Part shown: piece after piece, positions 34,177 to 42,041 of the stretch
Position numbering within the stretch: the stretch's first letter is position 1
Layout: each line of letters begins with the position of its first letter
Source: Neorhizobium galegae
GTDB taxonomy: Bacteria > Pseudomonadota > Alphaproteobacteria > Rhizobiales > Rhizobiaceae
DNA length: 64,000 nucleotides
Reading direction: 5' to 3'
Assembly (NCBI RefSeq): GCF_021391675.1
Contig: NZ_CP090095.1
Span: 2,981,501 to 3,045,500, forward strand
Made by a program: the position numbers and the translations under genes
Notes under the pieces: model-generated
Seen by the model: the letters and a program-made list of their open reading frames with translations, nothing else
What the model was told of the DNA's origin: nothing
The model's database searches: none

Positions 34177-34926
34177 CTACCCCGCTCGGCCCGTCGCCAG
34201 CGCAACCGCCCAGTCGGCGCGGCCGTTTTCTGCGGCCAGCCGCGACATTGCCAGATGGTCGTAGGACACGTTGCGGAATTGCGGTGTCCACCCGGCGGAG
34301 GTCTTTTCCAGGACCGCGTAGGACGCCATGGTGTGGCCCGTTTCCACCTTGTGGAAATGCGGCGCGTCGTCGTCATAGGCCGGGCAGCCGACGCTGCCGG
34401 GATTGACGATCAACCGGCCGTCGGACAGTTGCACCGCCCGCGGAATATGGCTGTGGCCGCAGAGGATCAGCGGCTGTTCGATGCCGTCCGCCAACACCTC
34501 GATCTCCTCCAGCGGCTTCAGGAAGACATGGCCTTCGCTCGACACCTGCTCCAGCCAGTAAACGTTGTCCGACTGCGGCGTCGCATGGCAGAGATAGGCC
34601 TCGTCCCGATAGACGGCACTGAACGGCAGCTTGCGCAGCCATTGCAGGTGGCGGGGCGCCAATTGCGAAAACGCATGCACTTCCCAGGAAGGCATGGCAT
34701 CCGCCGGGTTCTCGATCAGGTAGCGATCGTGATTGCCGCGCACCGTCAGCGTCGCCATCGTATCGAGAAGGAGCAGCAGGTCGGCGGTGCGCCCGGCTTC
34801 AAGCGGTCCGCTCAGGCAATCGCCGAGATTGACGATGTCGGTAATGCCCTGTGCGTGAATGTCGGCAAGCACCGCTTCAAGCGCAGCGCAATTTCCGTGG
34901 ATGTCAGCGATCGCGGCAAAGCGCAT
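34177..34926 (-). CDS. Calcineurin-like metallophosphoesterase
   Basis: A 249-residue phosphoesterase with the full metal-binding set: ADIHGNCAALEAV (DxH), NLGDCLSG (GD), VRGNHDR (GNHD) and LCGHSHIPRAV (GHxH), followed by NPGSVGCPAYDDD. The family hydrolyses phosphomono- or diesters, often cyclic nucleotides or RNA ends; the substrate is unknown. It is the last gene of the purine operon, starting one base inside uraH's end. Its contribution to ureide catabolism is unclear; it may only share the transcript. Confidence 0.88.
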   Translation of the reverse strand: MRFAAIADIHGNCAALEAVLADIHAQGITDIVNLGDCLSGPLEAGRTADLLLLLDTMATLTVRGNHDRYLIENPADAMPSWEVHAFSQLAPRHLQWLRKLPFSAVYRDEAYLCHATPQSDNVYWLEQVSSEGHVFLKPLEEIEVLADGIEQPLILCGHSHIPRAVQLSDGRLIVNPGSVGCPAYDDDAPHFHKVETGHTMASYAVLEKTSAGWTPQFRNVSYDHLAMSRLAAENGRADWAVALATGRAG

Positions 34927-35282
34927 CAGCTCCCCCGATAGGTGGAATAACCGTAGGGCGAGAGCAGCAGCGGCACGTGATAGTGCGCCGTCGTGTCGGA
35001 AATTCCGAAACGGATCGGGATCACGTCGAGAAAGGCCGGCTCGGCAAGTGTAACGCCGCGAGCTCGAAGATAGGCGCCGGCGTGGAAAACCAGTTCATAT
35101 TCGCCCGAAAGAAAGGTCTCGCCGATCAGGATCGGCCCGCCATCGACGCGGCCGTCGCTGTTGGTGACGACGGTCTTGAGTTTTTCGCGAGTCTCACCGT
35201 TCAGCCGGTAGAGATCGATCGAAAGTCCCTCCGCAGGCGTACCGCTGGCGGTGTCGAGGACGTGGGTGGTGAGTCCCGTCAT
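34926..35282 (-). CDS. uraH: 5-Hydroxyisourate hydrolase (transthyretin-like)
   Basis: A 118-residue transthyretin-related protein: [20 protein letters not shown] at the N terminus with the catalytic His, an internal Arg in the GRVDGG segment, and the diagnostic C-terminal [18 protein letters not shown]. It hydrolyses 5-hydroxyisourate, the product of PuuD, to OHCU. It overlaps allA by 4 bp upstream and the phosphoesterase downstream, so it is within a tightly coupled operon. Confidence 0.95.
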   Translation of the reverse strand: MTGLTTHVLDTASGTPAEGLSIDLYRLNGETREKLKTVVTNSDGRVDGGPILIGETFLSGEYELVFHAGAYLRARGVTLAEPAFLDVIPIRFGISDTTAHYHVPLLLSPYGYSTYRGS

Positions 35283-35779
35283 AGGCTTGGCTCCGCGATG
35301 AGATACGGGGTCTCGAAGAACGCTTCCTCATAATTTGCCGATGTGTTGTCGCGATCGACGACCAGGAAATCGCTGACGACGCCGATCGCCATCAGCGGAT
35401 GATGCCACGAATTGGGGAAATAATTGACGCCCTGATGCGGCTGGACGAGGAAGACCTGCGGTTTGCCCGGTCGTCCGCCCTCGTCATGCGAAACGGCGAT
35501 CAGGAATGGCTGGCCGGAGATCGGCGAAAAGCTCTGGCTGGCGAAAGGATGTCGCTCCATCATGGTGACCGCATAGGGAAATTGCCGCGGCTTGCTGCGG
35601 AAGATGCTGAAGATCAGCCGCTCCGGCTCGCCGATCACCACAGGCTCGGCAAGCGCGTGATAGCGTTCGGTCGTACCGCCGTTGATCAGCCGCATGGTCG
35701 CCGGATCGGCCTCGATGACATCGCCGAAGGGTGCGAAGGCTTCCTTTGTGAGGGGCAGAATTTCCAGGTATTCGGTCAA
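35279..35779 (-). CDS. allA: Ureidoglycolate lyase
   Basis: A 166-residue cupin-fold enzyme. [20 protein letters not shown] at the start, [20 protein letters not shown] in the middle with the lyase-type histidine and the closing [16 protein letters not shown] pattern are those of AllA/ureidoglycolate lyase, which cleaves ureidoglycolate to glyoxylate and urea. Allantoicase or allantoate amidohydrolase needed to make ureidoglycolate is not in the window. It is 29 bp from the hepT gene. Confidence 0.93.
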   Translation of the reverse strand: MTEYLEILPLTKEAFAPFGDVIEADPATMRLINGGTTERYHALAEPVVIGEPERLIFSIFRSKPRQFPYAVTMMERHPFASQSFSPISGQPFLIAVSHDEGGRPGKPQVFLVQPHQGVNYFPNSWHHPLMAIGVVSDFLVVDRDNTSANYEEAFFETPYLIAEPSL

Positions 35780-35808
35780 TTTATTCGCCTTCGATCATTC
35801 GGCTTCAT

Positions 35809-36171
35809 TCATTCGCCCTGGGCACGCCAGTTGCGCAGGGAATCGAGCTGGGAAACCAGCAACGGCAGCGAGGTTTTCACCGTCTCCAGAACGATGGGAA
35901 GCTCCAGCTCGTAATAGTCGTGGACGACGAAATTGCGCATGCCCTTCATTTTCGACCACGGAATTTCCGGATGATCGACGGGGAAGTCGGGATGATGCGT
36001 CATGATCCTCGCGGCACTCTCGCCGATCAGGATCAACGCCATGCCGACCGCCATCTGCGTGCGAATGTCGGCGAGAAACCTCTCCTGCTCCATCCCGGCC
36101 ACGAAGTCGCAGGCCCGAAGTGCTGCGGAATGCATCTGGTCAAGATATTCCCTCAGGCGGTCAGCACTCAT
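35809..36171 (-). CDS. hepT: HepT-like RNase toxin (DUF86)
   Basis: A 120-residue helical protein of the HEPN family. The catalytic RX4HXY motif is intact: R79 and H84-D-Y86 in MRNFVVHDYYELE. HEPN nucleases of this kind cut RNA, and the partner MntA inactivates them by AMPylating the tyrosine. The start overlaps the mntA stop by four bases. Both genes lie in the purine operon in the same direction, between allA and uraD, where they would be transcribed with the pathway genes. Confidence 0.9.
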   Translation of the reverse strand: MSADRLREYLDQMHSAALRACDFVAGMEQERFLADIRTQMAVGMALILIGESAARIMTHHPDFPVDHPEIPWSKMKGMRNFVVHDYYELELPIVLETVKTSLPLLVSQLDSLRNWRAQGE

Positions 36172-36458
36172 ATGGGTGCCGCTTCCGACAGTATCCGGTC
36201 GCGCATCGAGTTGCGGATGCCCCCGGACGTAACCAGATCGACCTTGACCTGAAGCAGCGTCTCAAGCGTGTCCTGCAGTCCGCCGAGATCGAACAGGGTG
36301 GTGCCGGGGAGCGCATCGACCAGGATGTCGATATCGCTGTCCGGTCCGTCCTCGCCGCGCGCAACGGAGCCGAAGACGCGCGGGTTCGCCGCATTGAAGC
36401 GTGTTGCCGCTTCGCGGATAGCCTCCCGGTTCCTCTCCAGCACTTCCGACGGTCTCAT
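36168..36458 (-). CDS. mntA: MntA-type nucleotidyltransferase antitoxin
   Basis: A 96-residue minimal nucleotidyltransferase. The signature GSX10DXD is exact: G30-S31, then D42 and D44 (FGSVARGEDGPDSDIDILVD). The start MRPSEVLERNREAIREAATR is typical of MNT proteins paired with HepT. It transfers AMP from ATP to the HepT tyrosine, neutralising the toxin. The start at 36458 gives the expected length; the longer open frame has an unrelated N terminus. uraD ends 69 bp upstream of it. Confidence 0.88.
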   Translation of the reverse strand: MRPSEVLERNREAIREAATRFNAANPRVFGSVARGEDGPDSDIDILVDALPGTTLFDLGGLQDTLETLLQVKVDLVTSGGIRNSMRDRILSEAAPI

Positions 36459-36526
36459 GGCGGCGTCACTCCTGATATCGCCAATATAAGCGACGGAAGG
36501 GATCGAGGAAAGAACCGTCCAAGACC

Positions 36527-37024
36527 TCAATGTCCCGGAAGCAGCGATTGCAGACGCAGGAGCGCGATCTTTTCCACCTGGGCGGTGGCGGTGTCGAATT
36601 CCTCGTCGGCCGAATTGTCGATACGCTTCTCGAAGGCGGCCAGAATATCATCCTTGGTCAGCCCCTTGACCGCGATGATGAACGGGAAGCCGAATTTTTC
36701 CGTATAGGCGGTGTTGAGCTCGGTGAAGCGGGCGTGTTCGGCGGCGCCCAGGCGGTCCAGCCCGGCGCCGGCCTGTTCCTTTTTGCTGTCCTCGGTCAGT
36801 TCGCCGGCAATGGCGAGCTTGCCCGCAAGATCCGGATGGGCGCGCAGCACGCCGAGGCGCTCCTCGCGGCTTGCCTTGCGGAAAATCGAGGTCAGCGCGT
36901 CATGCACGCTCTTGGACGTCAGCGGCACCAGCATCAGCCCGGAATCATAGGCCCGTTCGGCGATGAAGGGCGAGTGCTCGAACACACCACCGAACATCGC
37001 GATAAAATCCCCGCGCGCGCTCAT
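36527..37024 (-). CDS. uraD: OHCU decarboxylase
   Basis: A 165-residue helical enzyme: MSARGDFIAMFGGVFEHSPF, then the catalytic histidine in LRAHPDLAGKLAIAGELTED, SKKEQAGAGLD and the C-terminal FGFPFIIAVKGLTKDDILAA. This is UraD, which decarboxylates OHCU stereospecifically to S-allantoin after UraH. The start overlaps the puuE stop by four bases. The open frame that continues far upstream reads through puuE in another frame and is not coding. Confidence 0.94.
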   Translation of the reverse strand: MSARGDFIAMFGGVFEHSPFIAERAYDSGLMLVPLTSKSVHDALTSIFRKASREERLGVLRAHPDLAGKLAIAGELTEDSKKEQAGAGLDRLGAAEHARFTELNTAYTEKFGFPFIIAVKGLTKDDILAAFEKRIDNSADEEFDTATAQVEKIALLRLQSLLPGH

Positions 37025-37947
37025 AGCGCGGCCGCCGGCTTGTGGTGTTCGTGCCAGTGTCTGGCGATCTCGATGCGCTGCGGGATCCATACCTTGTCGT
37101 GGCTGAGCACATATTCGATAAAACGCTTCAACGCGGCGGCGCGGCCGGGTCGCCCGACAAGGCGGCAGTGGAGGCCGACCGACATCATCTTCGGAGCACC
37201 TTCCTTGCCCTCCTGATAGAGCACGTCGAAGGCGTCCTTGAGATAGGTGAAGAACTGATCGCCGGTGTTGAAGCCCTGCGGCGTCGCAAACCGCATGTCG
37301 TTGGTTTCGAGCGTATAGGGGATGATCAGGAACGGCTTGCCGTCGAGGCCCTTGACCCAATAGGGCAGGTCGTCCGCATAACTGTCGGAGGAATAGAGGA
37401 AACCGCCCTCCTCCATGACCAGTTTCAGCGTGTTGTCGGAAGGCTTGCCCTGATACATGCCGTAGGGGCGCTCGCCGACGAGTTCGGTATGCAGGCGCAC
37501 CGCTTCGAGAATGTGTTCGCGCTCTTTCTCCTCCGGGAAATCCTTGTATTCCAGCCAGCGATAGCCGTGGCTGGCGATTTCCCAGCCGGCTTCCTTCATG
37601 GCGGCGACCGCTTCCGGGTTGCGGGCCATGGCGAGCGTCACGCCGTAGACGGTGGTCTGGACCTTGAGATCGGTGAACATCCGAAAGAGCCGCCAGAAGC
37701 CGGCGCGCGAGCCGTATTCGTAGATCGACTCCATGTTGAGGTTGCGCTGGCCAGGCCAGGGGGCGGCACCGACGATTTCCGACAGCAGGTTTTCCGAGGC
37801 CGGATCGCCGTCCATGATCGAGCTCTCGCCGCCCTCCTCGTAATTGATCACGAACTGGACGGCGACATGGGCGCCGCCCGGCCATTTCGGATCGGGAGTG
37901 GAACGGCCGTAGCCGACGAGTTCGCGCGGATAGTCTTTTGCCTGCAT
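37021..37947 (-). CDS. puuE: Allantoinase PuuE (polysaccharide-deacetylase fold)
   Basis: A 308-residue NodB-like protein with ELVGYGRSTPDPKWPGGAHV, INYEEGGESSIMDGD and SHGYRWLEYKDFPEEKEREH, features of PuuE, the cofactor-independent allantoinase that opens allantoin to allantoate. Classical DHB-type allantoinase is not needed when PuuE is present. It is the first gene of the operon puuE-uraD-mntA-hepT-allA-uraH-phosphoesterase, so its 71-bp upstream gap should contain the main promoter. Confidence 0.94.
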   Translation of the reverse strand: MQAKDYPRELVGYGRSTPDPKWPGGAHVAVQFVINYEEGGESSIMDGDPASENLLSEIVGAAPWPGQRNLNMESIYEYGSRAGFWRLFRMFTDLKVQTTVYGVTLAMARNPEAVAAMKEAGWEIASHGYRWLEYKDFPEEKEREHILEAVRLHTELVGERPYGMYQGKPSDNTLKLVMEEGGFLYSSDSYADDLPYWVKGLDGKPFLIIPYTLETNDMRFATPQGFNTGDQFFTYLKDAFDVLYQEGKEGAPKMMSVGLHCRLVGRPGRAAALKRFIEYVLSHDKVWIPQRIEIARHWHEHHKPAAAL

Positions 37948-38018
37948 GGGTCACCTTCGACGAATGAGGCCGGACGGTAGCGCACCCGTTCCGGCCATGT
38001 CGAGATGGAAACGTCCGT

Positions 38019-38321
38019 TCAGAGGCCGAGCGCCCGAAGGATCGCGACTGAGGCAACACCGAGTGCCACGGAAACGAGCATCGGCAGGCGAAGTGCCGCA
38101 AAAGCAGTCACCGCGCAGGCCAAGGTTTCGGCAATCCCGGTAGCAAACGCAGTCGGCGCGACGACGGCCATCAGCACGGCGGGCGGGATCGATTCGATTG
38201 CCTTGCGGCGGTTGCCTTCAAGGGAAACGTGGCGAATGAGCACGAGGCCGCTCAACCGGGTGAGCACAGTGGCGGCCGCCATCGAGAGGATCGCGACGAG
38301 CGTGGCGAGATCGACGGTCAT
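38019..38321 (-). CDS. azlD: AzlD-type branched-chain amino acid export subunit
   Basis: A 100-residue membrane protein with three or four hydrophobic helices (MTVDLATLVAILSMAAATVL; IESIPPAVLMAVVAPTAFAT). It has the usual AzlD size and overlaps azlC by four bases. AzlCD pairs export branched-chain amino acids or their toxic analogues (family knowledge). Confidence 0.88.
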   Translation of the reverse strand: MTVDLATLVAILSMAAATVLTRLSGLVLIRHVSLEGNRRKAIESIPPAVLMAVVAPTAFATGIAETLACAVTAFAALRLPMLVSVALGVASVAILRALGL

Positions 38322-39025
38322 GGCGTCACCTCGACATCGCGCGCTTTGCCGGTGAGCATCGCGGCGGCAAGACCGGCGATAGCACCGGCAGCGATATACC
38401 AGACGCCCGGCACGAAATGCTGGGTGACGACGGCGGCGCCGCCGCTCGCCAGCAGCACGGCGCCGGTTTCCGGCCCCTTCCAGAAGCCCATGACCAGCAC
38501 GATGAAGACGGCCGGGAACGCGAAGTCGAGCCCGAGCACCACCGGATCGCCGAGAAAGGCGCCGAGGGCAGCACCGGCGAACCCCGAAAACACCCAGGCA
38601 AGGTAGAAGGGCCCGACGAGGCCTGCGAACCAAGCGGGCGTCAGCTTCGCCACCTTGGCCCGGAACTCCGCCATCGCCCAGATCTCGTCGGCGAGGAACA
38701 GCATCGAGAGATAACGTACCGGCTGGCTGAAACTGCCCATTCTGGTGCCGAGCGAGGCGCTCATCAGCACGTGGCGGATGTTGACCAAAAGGGCTGCGAA
38801 CCCGACGCCGGTCCAGGAGGCCGGATGGGTCCAGATATCCATCGCCACGAATTGCGATCCGCCGGCAAAGACGAGCGCGCTCATCAGCCCCGCCTCGGCC
38901 GGCGACAGGCCTTTTGTCGCCGCCACCGCACCAAAAACGAGGCCGATCGGGATGACGGCGGCGATCAGCGGCGAGATCGCCCGCATGCCGCCCAGAAACT
39001 CCTGAAGTCTTGTATTGCCATTCAC
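38318..39025 (-). CDS. azlC: AzlC-type branched-chain amino acid export subunit
   Basis: A 235-residue membrane protein with about seven hydrophobic segments. MRAISPLIAAVIPIGLVFGA and the conserved AGLMSALVFAGGSQFVAMDI are typical AzlC features. It forms an exporter with AzlD, the overlapping next gene. An AraC regulator gene lies 68 bp upstream on the same strand and may regulate the pair. Confidence 0.9.
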   Translation of the reverse strand: MNGNTRLQEFLGGMRAISPLIAAVIPIGLVFGAVAATKGLSPAEAGLMSALVFAGGSQFVAMDIWTHPASWTGVGFAALLVNIRHVLMSASLGTRMGSFSQPVRYLSMLFLADEIWAMAEFRAKVAKLTPAWFAGLVGPFYLAWVFSGFAGAALGAFLGDPVVLGLDFAFPAVFIVLVMGFWKGPETGAVLLASGGAAVVTQHFVPGVWYIAAGAIAGLAAAMLTGKARDVEVTP

Positions 39026-39093
39026 GTCAAAAACCTCCGATTGAGGCGGAGGTCTTTAAAGATCAGGCGGATAACCGTCTTGAACGAAAGTGA

Positions 39094-39951
39094 TCAGCGA
39101 GCCCGATACTGTCCCGGCGTCAACCCGGTGCGGGCCTTGAAGTGGCGGGTGAAATGCGCCTGGTCGGCAAACCCGCATTCGAGCGCGATCTCGGCCGGCT
39201 GGCCGCCGTCCCTTAAGCGTTTGCGCGCGGCACGGATGCGGATATCCGTGAGGAAGGAATGCGGGGTGATGTGGAATTCCTTGCGGAAGGCGCGGATGAG
39301 ATGAGCGCGGCTGAGACCCGCGACGGTCGCGAGTTCCTCCAGCCCGACATCGGACGCAAAATGCTCGGTGAGGTAGTCGCGGGCCTGGCGCACGGCGGTG
39401 CGCTCGGTCGTACCGGCGGGCACGACGATCGAACTGCCGTGGCGACGGAACATTGCGTCGAGCACCAGGAACATCGCCTGGCTGGCTTCGAGCGCGCCGG
39501 AGCCCTCCTCCAGCGTCCGGTGCGCCTCGTGGAAAGCGTCGGCGAGCGCCTGGTCGTGGAGGAGCTGGATGCCGAAGGCGGGCGTGCCCTTGAAAGGCTT
39601 GCCGGTGACGTCTTCGAGGATTTCGCGCAGCAGTGCGACATCCGGATAAATCATCCGGTAGCGATAACCGCCGCCCCGCGGCGCACCGTCATGTGTCTCT
39701 CCCGGATTGATCAGGTAGAGTCCGCCCGGCCCGGCGCTTTCGCGGCTGCCCTTGATGGTGCAGACCTGCATGCCCTGTTCGATCGCACCGATACTGAACG
39801 TATCATGCGAATGCGGCGCGAATTCGTGGGTGAGAAACGTCGCGCGCAGGCATTCCATGCCGCCGAAGCGATGGTCGCGCCAGAAACGGGTCACCTCTGC
39901 CGGCATCAGCGGCATGTGGTCGGTGGCCTGTTCCTGCGAGATATTCTCCAT
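39094..39951 (-). CDS. AraC-family regulator linked to azlCD
   Basis: A 285-residue regulator with an N-terminal cupin-like sensor (HEFAPHSHDTFSIGAIEQGM, GGLYLINPGETHDGAP) and C-terminal twin helix-turn-helices (GLEELATVAGLSRAHLIRAF, IALECGFADQAHFTRHFKAR). The AraC/AzlC arrangement is common in proteobacteria. Start 39951 (MENISQ) is used because a perfect inverted repeat spans it; an upstream in-frame start at 39993 would add 14 residues. No Shine-Dalgarno precedes 39951. Confidence 0.9.
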   Translation of the reverse strand: MENISQEQATDHMPLMPAEVTRFWRDHRFGGMECLRATFLTHEFAPHSHDTFSIGAIEQGMQVCTIKGSRESAGPGGLYLINPGETHDGAPRGGGYRYRMIYPDVALLREILEDVTGKPFKGTPAFGIQLLHDQALADAFHEAHRTLEEGSGALEASQAMFLVLDAMFRRHGSSIVVPAGTTERTAVRQARDYLTEHFASDVGLEELATVAGLSRAHLIRAFRKEFHITPHSFLTDIRIRAARKRLRDGGQPAEIALECGFADQAHFTRHFKARTGLTPGQYRAR

Positions 39952-39962
39952 GCGGAGAATAT
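39941..39962. promoter_or_regulatory. Inverted repeat covering the AraC start codon
   Basis: atattctcc (39941-39949) and ggagaatat (39954-39962) are exact reverse complements around atgc, and the start codon of the AraC gene lies in the centre. In RNA it would form a hairpin hiding the start; in DNA it could be an autoregulatory operator. The upstream arm on the minus strand also reads as part of the missing Shine-Dalgarno. Confidence 0.5.
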
Positions 39963-40019
39963 AGCAGATGACGGCGCGGTTGCTCTTGAACAAAAGTGAC
40001 GCGGCCGGCCGCCAAAATC

Positions 40020-40727
40020 TCAGGCGATCTTGCGCGCCGCCACTCGTCCCATCGGGTGCAGCGAATGCACCTGGAAGGGCGCGCCGGGCTCCTCCTCGAT
40101 GAACAGCGCCAGGTTGGCAATTTCGACCGGCTTTTTCAGATACGGCTCGAAATAATCGCGAAGCGCCAGATCGAAACGCGGAATCTCGATCGGCGACAGC
40201 GGGCCGGTCAGCGTCATATGGAAACGGAACTCATCCATTACGTAAGGATGGCCCCAGCGATGCAGGTTGGCGAATTGCGGCGCCGAGAGATCGCCCGAAT
40301 CGCTGCGCTCCAGCTCGGCTTCGCTCAGCGGCGTGCGGAAATTGTCGAACTCCTGGACGACGGAAGCGGCGAGGAATCGGGCGGTATCGCAGGGGACCAC
40401 CGGTGCAAGGCCGAAGAAATTGCCGAGCCGGACGACTTCGAGCTTCGGCAGTTCGAACGGGCTGTGAATACCCGCAAAGCGCATCAGGTGGCGCAGCAGC
40501 ATCGGTTCGGTGACGTCGGGCGCCAGCCGGAACGGCGCCTTCAGCGTCGCATGGAATCCGTAGCGACGCGGCAGCGCGGTATTGAAGGCAATGTCGTGAA
40601 TGCCGATGCCGCGGATTGCCGGCGGCTCCATCGCATCGCCCGAAAAGGCATTGCGACCGAGCCACTGGGCCGCGGCAAGCGTCAGCGGATCATGCGCCGG
40701 AGGCGTGAAATGAATGGCATAGCGCAT
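40020..40727 (-). CDS. DUF1045 protein, 2H-phosphoesterase-like
   Basis: A 235-residue protein with two HxT motifs spaced as in 2H phosphoesterases: HATLKAPFRL in GFHATLKAPF near residue 60 and HMTLTGPL near residue 170. DUF1045 members lie in phosphonate-degradation operons in many rhizobia and are predicted to act on cyclic phosphodiesters. No phn genes are here, so substrate and pathway stay open. It follows the AraC gene, 68 bp away, but on the same strand upstream. Confidence 0.82.
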   Translation of the reverse strand: MRYAIHFTPPAHDPLTLAAAQWLGRNAFSGDAMEPPAIRGIGIHDIAFNTALPRRYGFHATLKAPFRLAPDVTEPMLLRHLMRFAGIHSPFELPKLEVVRLGNFFGLAPVVPCDTARFLAASVVQEFDNFRTPLSEAELERSDSGDLSAPQFANLHRWGHPYVMDEFRFHMTLTGPLSPIEIPRFDLALRDYFEPYLKKPVEIANLALFIEEEPGAPFQVHSLHPMGRVAARKIA

Positions 40728-40850
40728 GCGTCACCTTCTGAACGTCCTTTTCAGCAACCCCGTGTTTTACGCATTGCTCAACAATCCCTGCCGTGGGGGT
40801 TAAGTGATTTGCGTGACAGAATAACGACGCGAAGGACTGAAAGTTCGCGT

Positions 40851-42041
40851 TTAACGCGAGGCGACGGCAAGGTGATTGGCGAGCGTGAACGACGCCGGAA
40901 GCCGCATTTCCCGGCCGTTCAGCGCGTTGAGGGCAGCATCGGCCAACCTGTGCGCGATGCCGAAACTCACCTTGAAACCACCTGTGAGCGCGATCACTCG
41001 GGCGTGATCGGGATGGGCACCGACCATTGGATCGCGGTCGATCGCCTTCGGCCGCAATCCCGCCCAGCGTTCGACGACGGGAGCCTGGGCCAGGGCCGGC
41101 ACCAGAGCGCGCGCGCGCGCGATGAGCTCGTCCAGCTGAGAATCGGTCGAGGACGGGTCGTCGAAGACATCCTCGCTGGTGCTGCCGACAGCGACGTGAC
41201 CGCCCTCATGGGCGACCACATAAAGGCCGTTCAGGAAGATCACCGGCAAGGACGGATCGACATCCGCCTTGAGCAGTGCCGCCTGCCCCTTGACCGGCTG
41301 GCCGAGCGGATGCTTCAGCGGCGGCGAGACGCCTTGAAGCAGGGAGAAGGACCGGTGGCCGGCCGAGACGATGCAATGGCCGAAGGTGACGCTTTCACCA
41401 CCGTGGAATATAATCCTATTTACTGCCGGATCGATCGTCTCGGCTTCGATACCCTCGACGATCCGAACATTGCCAGCGGAGCGCAGGTAGGCGACGAGCG
41501 CCGAGACGAGGCCGCGCGGAGAAACCCGGGCCGCAAACGTGTCATGCACCAGTCCGGCAGCCGCGAAGGAGGCATCCGGCCACCCTTTTTGCGGGGGACG
41601 GTCAAGCACATGCCAATGGAAACGGCGGTCGCCGCGCCGCCAGCAGGCTTCCGCATCGGCCGAGTGCCCGAGCGCAATCTTCCGTAAATGCGGCTTCGGC
41701 AACGGGATCAGCCGGCCGGAGCGGCGGTAGCTGCAGACGACGCCGGTCTCGGCTTCGAGCTCGATGATCTCGTCTTCCAGCGACAGAAGTGCATCGAACT
41801 GGAACTGTTTCTTGTCGTTCCACTTGTCGGGCATGTGCGGCATCAGGGCGCCGAGAAGCCCGCCGCTCGCCCCCTGCCCCAGCGGGCCGGCATCGACGAG
41901 CAGGGTCCGGATGCCGAGCCGCTCGGCCTTGACCGCCGCCCAGAGGCCCATGATGCCGCCGCCGACGATGACGAGATCGGCGGAGGATGGGAGAGCATGA
42001 GATTGACCGCCGAAGCCGGCAGGATTATCCGCATGTCCCAT
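40851..42041 (-). CDS. FAD-dependent oxidoreductase (DAO family), possible MnmC2 half
   Basis: A 396-residue flavoprotein with the FAD-binding LVIVGGGIMGLWAAVKAERL at residue 25 and a second glycine segment GQGASGGLLGALMPHMPDKW that parallels the GASGNxxGALxP segment of MnmC2. The DAO fold continues to the C terminus, with LTGGFKVSFGIAHRLAD closing the FAD site. Its head-to-head position against an MnmD-like methyltransferase gene suggests it is the oxidase half of a split MnmC, which removes carboxymethyl from cmnm5U34 in tRNA. A generic amino-acid oxidase is the alternative. Confidence 0.78.
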   Translation of the reverse strand: MGHADNPAGFGGQSHALPSSADLVIVGGGIMGLWAAVKAERLGIRTLLVDAGPLGQGASGGLLGALMPHMPDKWNDKKQFQFDALLSLEDEIIELEAETGVVCSYRRSGRLIPLPKPHLRKIALGHSADAEACWRRGDRRFHWHVLDRPPQKGWPDASFAAAGLVHDTFAARVSPRGLVSALVAYLRSAGNVRIVEGIEAETIDPAVNRIIFHGGESVTFGHCIVSAGHRSFSLLQGVSPPLKHPLGQPVKGQAALLKADVDPSLPVIFLNGLYVVAHEGGHVAVGSTSEDVFDDPSSTDSQLDELIARARALVPALAQAPVVERWAGLRPKAIDRDPMVGAHPDHARVIALTGGFKVSFGIAHRLADAALNALNGREMRLPASFTLANHLAVASR

